Shown one piece after another: positions 36,524 through 44,504 of a stretch of DNA of 64,000 bases (its first letter is position 1; the number at the start of each line of letters is the position of its first letter). This DNA comes from Anaerotruncus sp. MC2020 (GTDB lineage: Bacteria > Bacillota > Clostridia > Oscillospirales > Ruminococcaceae). The notes under the pieces were generated by a model. The model saw only the letters and a list, made by a program, of their open reading frames with translations. It did no database searches and was not told the DNA's origin. The stretch spans positions 186,001 to 250,000 of the forward strand of contig JNKE01000017.1 in NCBI GenBank assembly GCA_000701945.1. Direction: 5' to 3'. The position numbers and the translations under genes are program-made.

Positions 36524-36527
36524 AATA

Positions 36528-36553
36528 AAATCCCGCAGGAATGCTGCGAGATT
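36528..36553 (-). terminator. Terminator-like hairpin just before the SGNH gene
   Basis: Minus-strand CGCAG, CATTC, CTGCG extended by AATC/GATT and followed by TTTTATT. It either ends upstream transcription or attenuates the SGNH gene. Confidence 0.6.
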
Positions 36554-36639
36554 AGTAGTCGGAAATCAGAATATAAGTAGTATTATCTTTTTGAAATTGT
36601 ATCAACTGCGGCGAAAAACTGCAATTTCATATTTAGTAA

Positions 36640-36660
36640 GCGAGGTACGAGCGACCTCGC
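36640..36660. other. Hairpin in the gap between SGNH gene and tRNA-Leu
   Basis: GCGAGGT and ACCTCGC pair around a 7-nt loop. The rest of 36554-36720 shows no gene. Confidence 0.45.
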
Positions 36661-36724
36661 GAACTGCCCGCGGTGGCTCCCCGCTGTGTTATCTGTACGA
36701 AATAGATGACTTTCATGCGCGGAA

Positions 36725-36758
36725 AACAATTCGCGTCCCGGAAAAACTGAGACGCGAA
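36725..36758 (-). terminator. Terminator of tRNA-Leu
   Basis: On the minus strand TTCGCGTC and GACGCGAA form a stem, followed by TTGTTTTCC, about 20 bases after the tRNA 3' end. Confidence 0.7.
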
Positions 36759-36779
36759 CCGCGCGCGCCCGCTCGGCGC

Positions 36780-36866
36780 TGGTGCCGCTGACCGGGGTCG
36801 AACCGGTACGGATTTTACTCCGAGGGATTTTAAGTCCCTTGTGTCTGCCTATTCCACCACAGCGGC
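36780..36866 (-). tRNA. tRNA-Leu (anticodon UAA)
   Basis: A class II tRNA of 87 nt including an encoded CCA. The acceptor stem is GCCGCTG with CAGCGGC, the T-arm carries GGTTCGACCCC, and the anticodon loop reads CTTAAAA, giving UAA. A variable arm (CTCGGAGTAAAATCCG type) is present as expected for Leu. A perfect sigma-A promoter lies directly upstream. Confidence 0.97.
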
Positions 36867-36884
36867 TTCTAATTAACAGATAAC

Positions 36885-36913
36885 ATTATACCACTATCAG
36901 CTTTTTTTGTCAA
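36885..36913 (-). promoter_or_regulatory. Consensus promoter of tRNA-Leu
   Basis: On the minus strand TTGACA, 17-bp spacer, TATAAT, both hexamers perfect. Confidence 0.95.
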
Positions 36914-36923
36914 GCATTTTTAA

Positions 36924-36954
36924 TAAAAACAAAGCTGCCACGCGCGGTGACAGC
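36924..36954 (-). terminator. Terminator of the ECF sigma partner gene
   Basis: Minus-strand GCTGTCAC and GTGGCAGC pair around CGCGC and are followed by TTTGTTTTT. It ends just before the tRNA promoter. Confidence 0.85.
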
Positions 36955-37010
36955 TCTGTACTGAACTTTCTTTTGTTGATTCTTTCTGATTTCGTGCGGA
37001 TATACCTTTG

Positions 37011-38564
37011 TCACTCGTCCGAGCCGAGTTTTTCTTCTATTTCTGCTATCAGTTCTTCCCTGAAGCTTATCTCGTCATGCAGCTTGTCGCGCTCAAAGGC
37101 GTCTTTTTCAGTCTCGAGCTGTGCATTGTCCTGCTCTATCTCAGCCTTGTACTTCTCGCGCATGGCTTCAAGCTCCGCCTGCTGCTGTTCCTGCTGCACA
37201 TTCAATGCCTCGCGCTCCATTTCAAGCTCGTTGTCGGGCTTTATCCGTATCGGGTCGGAGCTGCTTACAGCGTAGGAGCCGACAGTCTGCCAGTCGCAGA
37301 GGATATTGATACAGCTCTTCCTTGAAGTGCCGTTTGCATCTGACTCGGCTGCCTCCGTGAAGTGCCCCTTCGAGTAGTACACGCGCAGATTCCTGAACAG
37401 CTTTTCGTCCGAGGGGAGGTCAACTGTGCTGAATATGCTGTTCGTGAGCGAGCTGCTCAGACTAAGCGGATGTCCCGCTTTTAGGTCTGTCGCATTGTAT
37501 GAGATGCCGTTGAACGGTCCGACATAGCCGAAGCTGCCGCTGCTCGCTGTTGTATCGGCTTCGCGGGTGAAAAGCTCCGTGCGGGTGAAGTTGGTCTCGC
37601 TGACCTTGGGGAATGCGGAGCTGCCGTTGTAGTACAGCGACCTTTCCCACATATCCCCCCTCTCGGGGAGCTCAATTGCCTTGCCGTTTCCGTATGCGAT
37701 GCAGTCATAGAAGTATTCGTCGGAGCTGTCGCAGCCCTTGTGTCCGTAGATGATGGTCGTGTACGCGAACACTGTGTCGCTGCCGTCTCTGATGAAGCAG
37801 CCGTAGTCAAGGCTTGCCGCCGATACCGGCTCGCCGTCGGAGTCTATGAGGCAGCCCTTGTCCTTGTCAGGAGTGAAGTTCTGCTCGAGAGCGCTCGGAG
37901 CAACGTCCGAGATGGTGGTGTCGCTGCTGAAAAGAAAGCGCTCGATGAGGTCCTCGTCCGTGAAGCTGTACGCCGACTTAGCCGCCGCGATGATGTTGTT
38001 GTCGCAGTATTCGCCCCTGTACTCGACTGCGTAGACCTGCGCCGTATCAAAGCTGAAATACGCTGCCTCTGCCTGCCTGATGTAGATGCGCACCATGACG
38101 TCATCCTTGCCGCAGTCCTCGAACGGACAGCTGAGAAGCGGCGTTACCAGTACGTCGTTTTTGAGGTAGTATTCCAGCGGGACGTCTATCTCGTGGTACG
38201 GGTTTGCCTCCGTTTCTTCGTTTATCTCGGTGATGAGCTGCTGGAACTCGCGTGTGACAGAGCCGCCGAGATTAGAGAGCACGTGCCTTAATATGCCTGT
38301 TTTCGGTATGAAAACAATGCACAGCACAACTGCCGCTGCAAATGCTGCCCAGCGCAGTATTCGCCCGTGGTCGCGTCTGCCTGTGATGTTCTCGACGTCA
38401 CTTACGGTATATCCGCTTTCGGAAAAATTTGGGTCTTTTTCGGGAAAAGCACGCGCAGAGATCTTATCGAAGCAGTCAACTGAATCAGAAAGCTCATTCA
38501 TCTTGTCTCTCAGCACCTTTTCGAGGTCGCTGTTTCCGATATTCTCATTTTTCACTGTCAACAC
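37011..38564 (-). CDS. Membrane protein cotranscribed with an ECF sigma factor (putative anti-sigma/sensor)
   Basis: A protein of up to 517 aa with a cytoplasmic N-terminal region of about 70 residues, one membrane helix (about 71-86), a large Cys-containing extracellular domain and a C-terminal coiled coil rich in Glu/Gln/Lys (about 440-515). It overlaps the sigma gene by up to 20 bases; GTG codons at 38564 and 38555 are the plausible starts. One-helix proteins encoded with ECF factors are usually anti-sigma factors, and the N-terminal segment could bind the sigma, but no zinc-type anti-sigma motif is visible. I do not recognise the extracellular domain. Confidence 0.65.
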   Translation of the reverse strand: MLTVKNENIGNSDLEKVLRDKMNELSDSVDCFDKISARAFPEKDPNFSESGYTVSDVENITGRRDHGRILRWAAFAAAVVLCIVFIPKTGILRHVLSNLGGSVTREFQQLITEINEETEANPYHEIDVPLEYYLKNDVLVTPLLSCPFEDCGKDDVMVRIYIRQAEAAYFSFDTAQVYAVEYRGEYCDNNIIAAAKSAYSFTDEDLIERFLFSSDTTISDVAPSALEQNFTPDKDKGCLIDSDGEPVSAASLDYGCFIRDGSDTVFAYTTIIYGHKGCDSSDEYFYDCIAYGNGKAIELPERGDMWERSLYYNGSSAFPKVSETNFTRTELFTREADTTASSGSFGYVGPFNGISYNATDLKAGHPLSLSSSLTNSIFSTVDLPSDEKLFRNLRVYYSKGHFTEAAESDANGTSRKSCINILCDWQTVGSYAVSSSDPIRIKPDNELEMEREALNVQQEQQQAELEAMREKYKAEIEQDNAQLETEKDAFERDKLHDEISFREELIAEIEEKLGSDE

Positions 38565-39144
38565 CTGCCTTTTCCTGTAGTATCGCCATTGCCTTCTGAT
38601 ACCTTGATCTTGCCGTTGTTTCGGGGATATGCATTATCTCACTTATCTCCTTGAAGGTGAGGTCGCTGCAGCACCTCATTATCACCAGCTGCCGCTGCTT
38701 TGACGTCAGATGCTTCAGCAGCTGGTTGATGAATATACTGTCCTCGACTGTCTTGTCTGCCTCACCGTAGCTCTGTATGAAGAAGTTCCTGTACTCCCTC
38801 TGGTGGCGGCGGAGAAGCTCGTGGGCAACGTTCTGCGCAGTCTTGATGATGTAACCTTTTCCGTTGCCCCTTTTCGGGTTGAAGTTCGTGACCTGCGTGA
38901 GTCTGATGAATGTTTCGATAACGCAGTCCTCAGCAAGCTGGTAGTCGCACGTTATCCCGAAGGATACCGCAAATACGCTTTTTTTGAACATCCGATACAA
39001 GGTGCTGAGGCTTTCTTTTGAGGTGGCACATTCCATGATGAGCCGATTGACTTCGCTGTATGAGCCGTTGTCAGTCTTATTGCGGGAAAAAAAGGTCAAA
39101 ATAGCTTCCACACCTCCATTGTACGTTTTTGGACCTGCCGTCAT
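38545..39144 (-). CDS. ECF-type RNA polymerase sigma factor
   Basis: A 199-aa sigma-70 family protein with only regions 2 and 4. Region 2 includes FGITCDYQLAEDCVIETFIRL, and region 4 ends in FKEISEIMHIPETTARSRYQKAM, a helix-turn-helix. GGGAGTG lies before the ATG. It is translationally overlapped with the membrane protein at 37011, as expected of a sigma/anti-sigma pair. It probably responds to an envelope signal. Confidence 0.9.
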   Translation of the reverse strand: MTAGPKTYNGGVEAILTFFSRNKTDNGSYSEVNRLIMECATSKESLSTLYRMFKKSVFAVSFGITCDYQLAEDCVIETFIRLTQVTNFNPKRGNGKGYIIKTAQNVAHELLRRHQREYRNFFIQSYGEADKTVEDSIFINQLLKHLTSKQRQLVIMRCCSDLTFKEISEIMHIPETTARSRYQKAMAILQEKAGVDSEK

Positions 39145-39471
39145 TTTCAGTCACTCCCTTCCGATATCAGTTATATATGTCAACTCAGACGGGTCCGCGG
39201 CAGCCTCGCGGCTGCGCTTTGAAAGCTTTCATATATAAGTGCATTTCAAGGGCGAAAAACACGAAAAAATCTGAAAAATTTTCTGGAAAGTTGTTAATCT
39301 ATGCTAACTGATTCTGAAAATGGCTATTCTAAGCCTTTTTGCGACCAAGCACTTTTCTCGGCAGGTGCGTTGATATTGTTAACCTCGGTTAACAGTCTCC
39401 GATTTCTTACCTATTATACTATCACGATTACAGCGCAGAGTCAATCCGCAGAAAAAATTTCCCCGATACTA
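39145..39471. other. Intergenic region with two palindromes upstream of the ECF sigma gene
   Basis: A 12-bp perfect palindrome TGAAAGCTTTCA is at 39220-39231 and an 8-2-8 inverted repeat TGTTAACC-TC-GGTTAACA at 39377-39394; a GCAGCC/GGCTGC hairpin is at about 39201-39215. A minus-strand TATAAT lies at 39413-39418 but its TTGACT is 20 bases away. No open reading frame is supported. Confidence 0.5.
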
Positions 39472-39500
39472 TTGACAAATGCGGATACGCGTGATATAAT
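39472..39500 (+). promoter_or_regulatory. Consensus promoter of the metal ATPase operon
   Basis: Perfect TTGACA (39472-39477), 17-bp spacer, perfect TATAAT (39495-39500). Confidence 0.95.
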
Positions 39501-39528
39501 AAACATATGAACAAGTGTTCATATGTTT
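39501..39528. promoter_or_regulatory. Perfect 13-2-13 inverted repeat operator (ArsR/SmtB-like)
   Basis: AAACATATGAACA, AG, TGTTCATATGTTT. The arms are exact complements and the site covers the expected transcription start. It resembles the ATATGAACAnnTGTTCATAT sites used by CadC/SmtB/ArsR metal repressors. No such regulator is encoded nearby. Confidence 0.85.
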
Positions 39529-39541
39529 GGAGAGTGATACT

Positions 39542-41728
39542 ATGGAGAAAATTTACGATATCCGCAACCTCGGCTGCGCTCACTGCGGCAGCAAGATAGA
39601 GGAGGCGATAAATAAGCTCGAGGAAGTCGATTCTGCCGTGCTGAATTTCCAGCTGAAGCGCCTCAAAATTAACGGCGAGCACAGCGAGGGGCTCCTCGCG
39701 CGTATGAATGAGATAGCACAGTCTATCGAGCCCGACGTCGAGATAGTGCCCTCCGCGGGCAGAAAGAAGCACGCTCATCATCACGACCACGAGCATGAGC
39801 ACCACCACGATGAGCACTGCGGCTGCGGTCATGAGCACGAACATGAACACGCTCACGAGCACTCACATGAGCACGGCGAGGACGGCAAGCTCGAAATCGC
39901 GTCCGTCGCTTTCGGAGTTGTGCTGTTCATCGCGGCTATCGCTGTACACCACCTGACGGAGCTGCTGCCTGTGGCGATAGGACTGTACGTTGCGGCTTAT
40001 CTCGTGCTCGGACTCAATGTCCTCAAGGCTATGGTCAAGAGCCTGACGAAAGGCAACGTTTTCAATGAGAATTTCCTGATGACTGTCGCTACTCTCGGAG
40101 CGTTTGCCCTCGGCGAGTATGCGGAGGCGGTCGGAGTCGTCCTCTTCTTCCGTATCGGCGAGATGTTCGAGGACTTCGCGGTCGCGCGCAGCCGAAAGGC
40201 TATCACCGATGTGACCGAGCTCCGCGTGGAGGAGGCTGATGTCCTCCGCGGCGATGAGTTCGTGCGCGTCGACTCCGATGACATCGAAATAGGCGATATT
40301 CTCAGGATCAAGGTCGGCGAGCGTATTGCGGTCGACGGCGTGGTCGAGTCGGGCGAATCCCGCATTGACACCTCCGCTGTGAACGGCGAGCCTGTGCCAA
40401 TGACTGTCCGCGCGGGCGACAGCATCATGTCGGGCTGCATCAACATCGCGGAGACGTTCACGCTCCGTGCGACGGCGGTCGCGGACGACTCTATGATAAC
40501 GAAAATCGCGAATGCAGTCGAGGACGCTTCCTCCGCGAAGCCGAAGCTCGACCGCTTCATCACGCGCTTTGCGAAGGTCTACACGCCTATCGTTATCGGC
40601 ATTGCGGCGGCGACTGCGCTGCTCGGCTCGCTCATCACGGGCGACTGGCAGAAGTGGGTCTACTCCGCGCTGACCTTCCTCGTAATCAGCTGCCCGTGCG
40701 CGCTCGTGCTGAGCGTGCCGCTGGCGTATTTCTCGGGTATCGGCGCGTCGTCGAAGCTCGGTATCCTCTTCAAGGGCGGCGACTCTATTGAGGCGCTCGG
40801 CAAGGTCAAGGCTATCGCCTTTGACAAGACGGGCACCCTCACAAACGGCAGCTTCACGGTCACTCGCGTGACAAGCGCGGGCAGCCTCACCGATGAGGAG
40901 CTCCTGCGCCTCTGCGGAAGCTGCGAGCAGATATCGACTCACCCCGTCGCGGAGAGCATCGTCGACTACTGCCGCGCGAACGATATCCGACTCTCCGAGC
41001 CCGAGCGCTCGTCCGATATCGCGGGCAGGGGAGTTGAGGCTGAGGTCGGCGGAAAAGCCGTGCTCTGCGGCAACATGAAGCTCATGCAGGAGAAGGGCGC
41101 GGAGGTGCCCGAGCTCCCGCAGACGGCGGCAGGCACGTCCGTGTATGTGGCTGTGGACGGCAGAGTTGAGGGCGTTATCCTCGTCTCGGACGAGGTGAAG
41201 AAAACCTCCGCGGAGGCTGTGAAGTCGCTGAAAAGCATGGGCATTGCGACGGCGATGTTCACGGGCGATGTCCCCGAGACTGCGGCGGAGGTCGGCAGTG
41301 CGCTCGGAGTCGACACCGCAAAGGGCGGGCTGCTCCCCGATGATAAGCTCGCGGAGCTCAATGCTCTGCGTGAAAAATACGGCAGCGTGATGTTCGTCGG
41401 CGACGGTCTCAATGACGCTCCCGTGCTCGCGGGCGCTGACGTCGGAGGCGCTATGCAGACGGGCTCCGACCTCGCTCTCGAGGCTGCGGACGCTGTTTTC
41501 ATGAGCAGCGAGCCCGCGTCGGTCGTGACTGCGAAAAAAATCGCGGACAAGACGCTGCGTATCTCTTACGAGAACATCATCTTCGCGCTCGCGGTCAAGG
41601 TGGCGGTGCTCGTCCTCGGACTTGTTGGTCACCCGAATATGTGGCTCGCGGTCTTTGCGGACTCGGGCACGGCAATGCTGCTGATACTAAACTCTATCCG
41701 CGCACTCAACACAAAGCGCTACAAATAA
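39542..41728 (+). CDS. P1B-type heavy-metal (Zn2+/Cd2+) exporting ATPase
   Basis: A 728-aa transport ATPase. An N-terminal HMA domain has Cys12-x-x-Cys15 (GCAHCGSK); a His-rich stretch follows (about 76-118, alternating HE/HD/HH with CGCG) and should bind metal. The membrane core has the SCPCALVLS signature in helix 6, the phosphorylation site FDKTGTLTNG, the HP motif in STHPVAES, and GDGLNDAPVLAGADVG. The CPC motif with this overall layout fits the Zn/Cd/Pb subgroup. Start at 39542 follows GGAGAG. A perfect operator upstream implies induction by metal. A methyltransferase gene follows 12 bases later. Confidence 0.94.
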   Translation: MEKIYDIRNLGCAHCGSKIEEAINKLEEVDSAVLNFQLKRLKINGEHSEGLLARMNEIAQSIEPDVEIVPSAGRKKHAHHHDHEHEHHHDEHCGCGHEHEHEHAHEHSHEHGEDGKLEIASVAFGVVLFIAAIAVHHLTELLPVAIGLYVAAYLVLGLNVLKAMVKSLTKGNVFNENFLMTVATLGAFALGEYAEAVGVVLFFRIGEMFEDFAVARSRKAITDVTELRVEEADVLRGDEFVRVDSDDIEIGDILRIKVGERIAVDGVVESGESRIDTSAVNGEPVPMTVRAGDSIMSGCINIAETFTLRATAVADDSMITKIANAVEDASSAKPKLDRFITRFAKVYTPIVIGIAAATALLGSLITGDWQKWVYSALTFLVISCPCALVLSVPLAYFSGIGASSKLGILFKGGDSIEALGKVKAIAFDKTGTLTNGSFTVTRVTSAGSLTDEELLRLCGSCEQISTHPVAESIVDYCRANDIRLSEPERSSDIAGRGVEAEVGGKAVLCGNMKLMQEKGAEVPELPQTAAGTSVYVAVDGRVEGVILVSDEVKKTSAEAVKSLKSMGIATAMFTGDVPETAAEVGSALGVDTAKGGLLPDDKLAELNALREKYGSVMFVGDGLNDAPVLAGADVGGAMQTGSDLALEAADAVFMSSEPASVVTAKKIADKTLRISYENIIFALAVKVAVLVLGLVGHPNMWLAVFADSGTAMLLILNSIRALNTKRYK

Positions 41729-41740
41729 GGAGGAATCGCT

Positions 41741-42340
41741 ATGATATGGGATAAAGTCGCACCGCTGTACGATATGTTCGAGACGCTTTCAAACAATAAG
41801 GTCTTCAACGGGACGGGCAGGGTCGTTGCGGAGGAGATATCCGCGGACGACTGCGTGCTCGAATGCGCCTGCGGTACGGGAGCGATAAGCAAATTCATCG
41901 CGCCGAAATGCAGGGAGCTCATCGCGACGGATATGTCGGAGAAAATGCTCCGCGAGACATACATGAAATGCCGCGATTTCGGCAACGTGAGGCTCGGACG
42001 CTCCGACATCATGCACCTTCGCTTCCGCGACGGACGCTTCGACAAGGTCGTCGCGGGCAACGTGATACACCTCCTCGATGACCCCTACGGCGCGCTCGCG
42101 GAGCTGCTGAGAGTCTGCAAAAGCGGCGGAAAGGTCATAATCCCGACCTACATCAACAGCGACAACAACTCGCTGAGTACCGCGCAGTCCGTCCTCGAGA
42201 AGGTGGGATTCGAGTTCAAGAGCGAGTTCGATATCGAGTCGTATAAGGCTTTCTTCAGCGGCGCGGGACTGACAGACGTCGAATACCGCGTGGTAGAGGG
42301 AAATTGTCCGTGCGCTGTCGCGATAATAACCAAGGAATAA
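41741..42340 (+). CDS. Class I SAM-dependent methyltransferase
   Basis: A 199-aa methyltransferase of the ubiE/type 11 kind. Motif I is VLECACGTGAISKF, motif II carries the acidic TDMSEKML, and post-motif sequences FDKVVAGNVIHLLDDP and GGKVIIPTY complete the SAM fold. TAAGGAGG precedes the start and it shares the metal ATPase transcript. Resemblance to small-molecule methylases suggests thiol or metalloid methylation might be its job in this operon, but this is a guess from context. Confidence 0.88.
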   Translation: MIWDKVAPLYDMFETLSNNKVFNGTGRVVAEEISADDCVLECACGTGAISKFIAPKCRELIATDMSEKMLRETYMKCRDFGNVRLGRSDIMHLRFRDGRFDKVVAGNVIHLLDDPYGALAELLRVCKSGGKVIIPTYINSDNNSLSTAQSVLEKVGFEFKSEFDIESYKAFFSGAGLTDVEYRVVEGNCPCAVAIITKE

Positions 42341-42374
42341 AAAGAGCCGCAGAGGTCATTTCTCTGCGGCTTTG
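42341..42374. terminator. Bidirectional terminator
   Basis: GCCGCAGAG (42346-42354) and CTCTGCGGC (42362-42370) with flanking A and T residues, shared by convergent genes; the radical SAM stop codon lies in the loop. Confidence 0.88.
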
Positions 42375-43312
42375 TTCGCGTTGTACAGCCTTCCCTGCCA
42401 CGTATCGAGCTCCGCGAGACGCTTGTCGATACCGCCAAGGACGGATATTTTGTCCGCGCTCCACTCGGGAGCTATCAGCTTGCGCTTGTCGCCGTCGCCC
42501 GTGATGCGCTCTATGACAGTCTCGGGCGGCAGCAGCTCGAGCTGACCCACTACCGCGTCGATGTACTCCTCGCGCGTGAGAAGCCTGACCTCGCCGCGGG
42601 TGTACATCTCCGCGAGACGCGTGCCGCGTATGACGTGCAGCATCTGCAGCTTCACTGCGTCGGGGGCGAGCATCGCGGTCTGCCGCGCGGTCTCGAGCAT
42701 CATCTCCCGCGACTCGTTAGGCAGTCCGTCTATTATGTGCAGGCAGGTGCGTATCCCGCGGCTTTTCAGCTTCCCGAAGCCGATGAGGAACTCCTCGTGC
42801 GTGCAGCAGCGGTTGATAAGCGTGAGGGTGCTCTCGTGGACGGTCTGCATCCCGAGCTCGACCGTCAGCGCTGTCCGCTCGTTGAGCTCGCAGAGGAGGT
42901 CAAGTACGTCGTCGGGGAGGCAGTCCGCACGTGTGCCGACCGATATGCCCCTTACATAGGGATAGTCGAGGACCGAGGTGAACATCTCCCTCAGCTTCTC
43001 GGCGGGAGCGTAGGTGTTGGTGTTTGCCTGAAAGTACACGATAACGGGTACATCGCCGTTTTTCGCGGAGATACGGGCGTATTCCTTCTCGAGCTGCGCC
43101 CTCGGCGAGAGACTGCCGTCCGTGAAGTAGCCGCTGCCTCCGTCGCAGAAAATGCAGCCTCCCGTGCCCTTTGTGCCGTCGATGTTCGGGCAGGTGAACC
43201 CGCAGTCGATGACCGCCTTGTACAGTTTCCCGCCGTACACCGTGCGGAGGTGGTAATTGAGCGTGTGGTAGCGCTTGTTGTCGAGAGAGTAGGGGAATGG
43301 ACTCGCGTGCAT
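42356..43312 (-). CDS. Radical SAM protein of the TIGR01212/YhcC family
   Basis: A 318-aa radical SAM protein. Clustered cysteines at residues 37, 41, 53 and 56 (DCGFTCPN ... GGCIFC) match this family's iron-sulfur binding region; VYFQANTNTYAP, SVGTRADCLPDD and VELGMQTVHE follow in the barrel. It is monocistronic between a terminator and a repeat-rich gap. The biochemical role of the family is not established as far as I know. Confidence 0.9.
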   Translation of the reverse strand: MHASPFPYSLDNKRYHTLNYHLRTVYGGKLYKAVIDCGFTCPNIDGTKGTGGCIFCDGGSGYFTDGSLSPRAQLEKEYARISAKNGDVPVIVYFQANTNTYAPAEKLREMFTSVLDYPYVRGISVGTRADCLPDDVLDLLCELNERTALTVELGMQTVHESTLTLINRCCTHEEFLIGFGKLKSRGIRTCLHIIDGLPNESREMMLETARQTAMLAPDAVKLQMLHVIRGTRLAEMYTRGEVRLLTREEYIDAVVGQLELLPPETVIERITGDGDKRKLIAPEWSADKISVLGGIDKRLAELDTWQGRLYNANKAAEK

Positions 43313-43329
43313 GGGACACCTCCTGTCTT

Positions 43330-43432
43330 TTCAAGGGCTCTGCCCTTGACCCGCCAGAGACGCTGTCTCTGGACTCTGCTGGGGCTCTGCCCCAGACCCT
43401 GCAAAGGGACACAGTCCCTTTGAACCCAGCTT
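43330..43432. repeat. Modular CAGAG-loop hairpin repeat, copy 2
   Basis: Four palindromes read in reverse complement: AAAGGGACTGTGTCCCTTT, TCTGGGGCAGAGCCCCAG, CCAGAGACAGCGTCTCTGG and TCAAGGGCAGAGCCCTTGA. The last three correspond to the modules at 10632-10709 but in a different order. Confidence 0.75.
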
Positions 43433-43506
43433 CGTTGCCGCTTGCTTCGCGCGCTCAGTCTGTTCAAACGACATAGTCTGCTCTCGGTGGGAAACAAAGA
43501 AAATAT

Positions 43507-43532
43507 GCCTCTCCCCAAAGTTGAGGAGAGGC
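43507..43532 (-). terminator. Terminator of uppP
   Basis: GCCTCTCC and GGAGAGGC pair around a 10-nt loop; on the minus strand ATATTTTCT follows. Confidence 0.75.
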
Positions 43533-43538
43533 TGTGAT

Positions 43539-44432
43539 TTATGCTATTGCGGCTTTTATGCCGAAGTAGAGCAGTACAAGTGCTCCGAGGACTATCCTGT
43601 ACCAGCCGAACACCTTGAAGTCGTGCTTCTTGATGTAGTCCATGAGGAACTTGATGACGAATATCGACACCGCGAACGCTACGACCATTCCTACCAGAAG
43701 TATGCCTGTCTCAGCCAGCGAAAATGTGCCTCCGTCATTGACTACGTACTTCACTATCTTCAGCAGGCTCGCGCCGAACATTACGGGTACTGCGAGGTAG
43801 AACGTGAACTCAGCCGCTACTGTACGCGATATGCCGATGAGCAGCGCTCCGACTATGGTCGCGCCCGAGCGTGATGTGCCGGGGAACAGCGCCGCGATGA
43901 GCTGGAAGCCGCCGATTATCAGCGCCGCTTGGTATGTAAGCTCTGCAATGGAGCTGACCTTGGGCTTGCGGTTCTTGTTCCAGTTCTCGACTAAGATGAA
44001 CGCCACACCGAATGTGATGAGCGCTATCGCAACGACCCACGGATTGTAGAAGTGCTTGTCGACCCAGTCGTCCACAAGCAAGCCGATGACGGCTGCGGGC
44101 AGGCACGCTACTACGACCTTGAACCACATCTGCATTATGTCAGCCTTGACATATGCCCCGAAGCCCTCCTTCTTCCACGGGTGCGGGTTGTTCTCCCTGC
44201 CGAAGGGGAAGAGCTTCTTCCAGAAGATGATGACGACCGCCATTATCGCTCCGAGCTGTATCACGACGTCAAACATCTTGATAAAGGCTTCGTTTGCGGC
44301 TTCGTCGCTGCTTACGTTGAGATTGAGGAACTCATTGACGAGGATGAGGTGTCCCGTACTGCTGACGGGCAGCCACTCGGTGATTCCCTCGACTATGCCG
44401 AGTATGACCGATTTCAGAAATTCAAGTATCAT
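43539..44432 (-). CDS. uppP: Undecaprenyl-diphosphatase
   Basis: A 297-aa membrane enzyme (BacA/UppP family) that recycles undecaprenyl diphosphate to the monophosphate carrier for cell wall synthesis. Both active-site motifs are clear: GIVEGITEWLPVSSTGHL near the N-terminus and FPGTSRSGATIVGAL in the second half. Eight helices are expected. AAAGGA precedes the start and a strong promoter lies directly upstream. Confidence 0.96.
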   Translation of the reverse strand: MILEFLKSVILGIVEGITEWLPVSSTGHLILVNEFLNLNVSSDEAANEAFIKMFDVVIQLGAIMAVVIIFWKKLFPFGRENNPHPWKKEGFGAYVKADIMQMWFKVVVACLPAAVIGLLVDDWVDKHFYNPWVVAIALITFGVAFILVENWNKNRKPKVSSIAELTYQAALIIGGFQLIAALFPGTSRSGATIVGALLIGISRTVAAEFTFYLAVPVMFGASLLKIVKYVVNDGGTFSLAETGILLVGMVVAFAVSIFVIKFLMDYIKKHDFKVFGWYRIVLGALVLLYFGIKAAIA

Positions 44433-44472
44433 ATCGTTGTCCTTTCTTTATTTAGTTATGTCACATTATATG

Positions 44473-44501
44473 ATTATAGCACATCGCAGAAAAAAATGCA
44501 A
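44473..44501 (-). promoter_or_regulatory. Sigma-A promoter of uppP
   Basis: Minus strand TTGCAT, 17-bp spacer ending TGTGC, TATAAT. It lies between uppP and the end of the Crp/Fnr gene. Confidence 0.87.
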
Positions 44502-44504
44502 CCT

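Noticed and set aside
39377..39394. Rex operator
   Set aside because: The palindrome has TTGTTAA and TTAACA halves but six bases between them instead of the four in the clostridial Rex consensus, and the flank is not matched.
39863..41632. 589-codon open frame antisense to the metal ATPase
   Set aside because: It mirrors the ATPase codon structure, has no RBS or recognisable motif, and the sense gene is complete and canonical.
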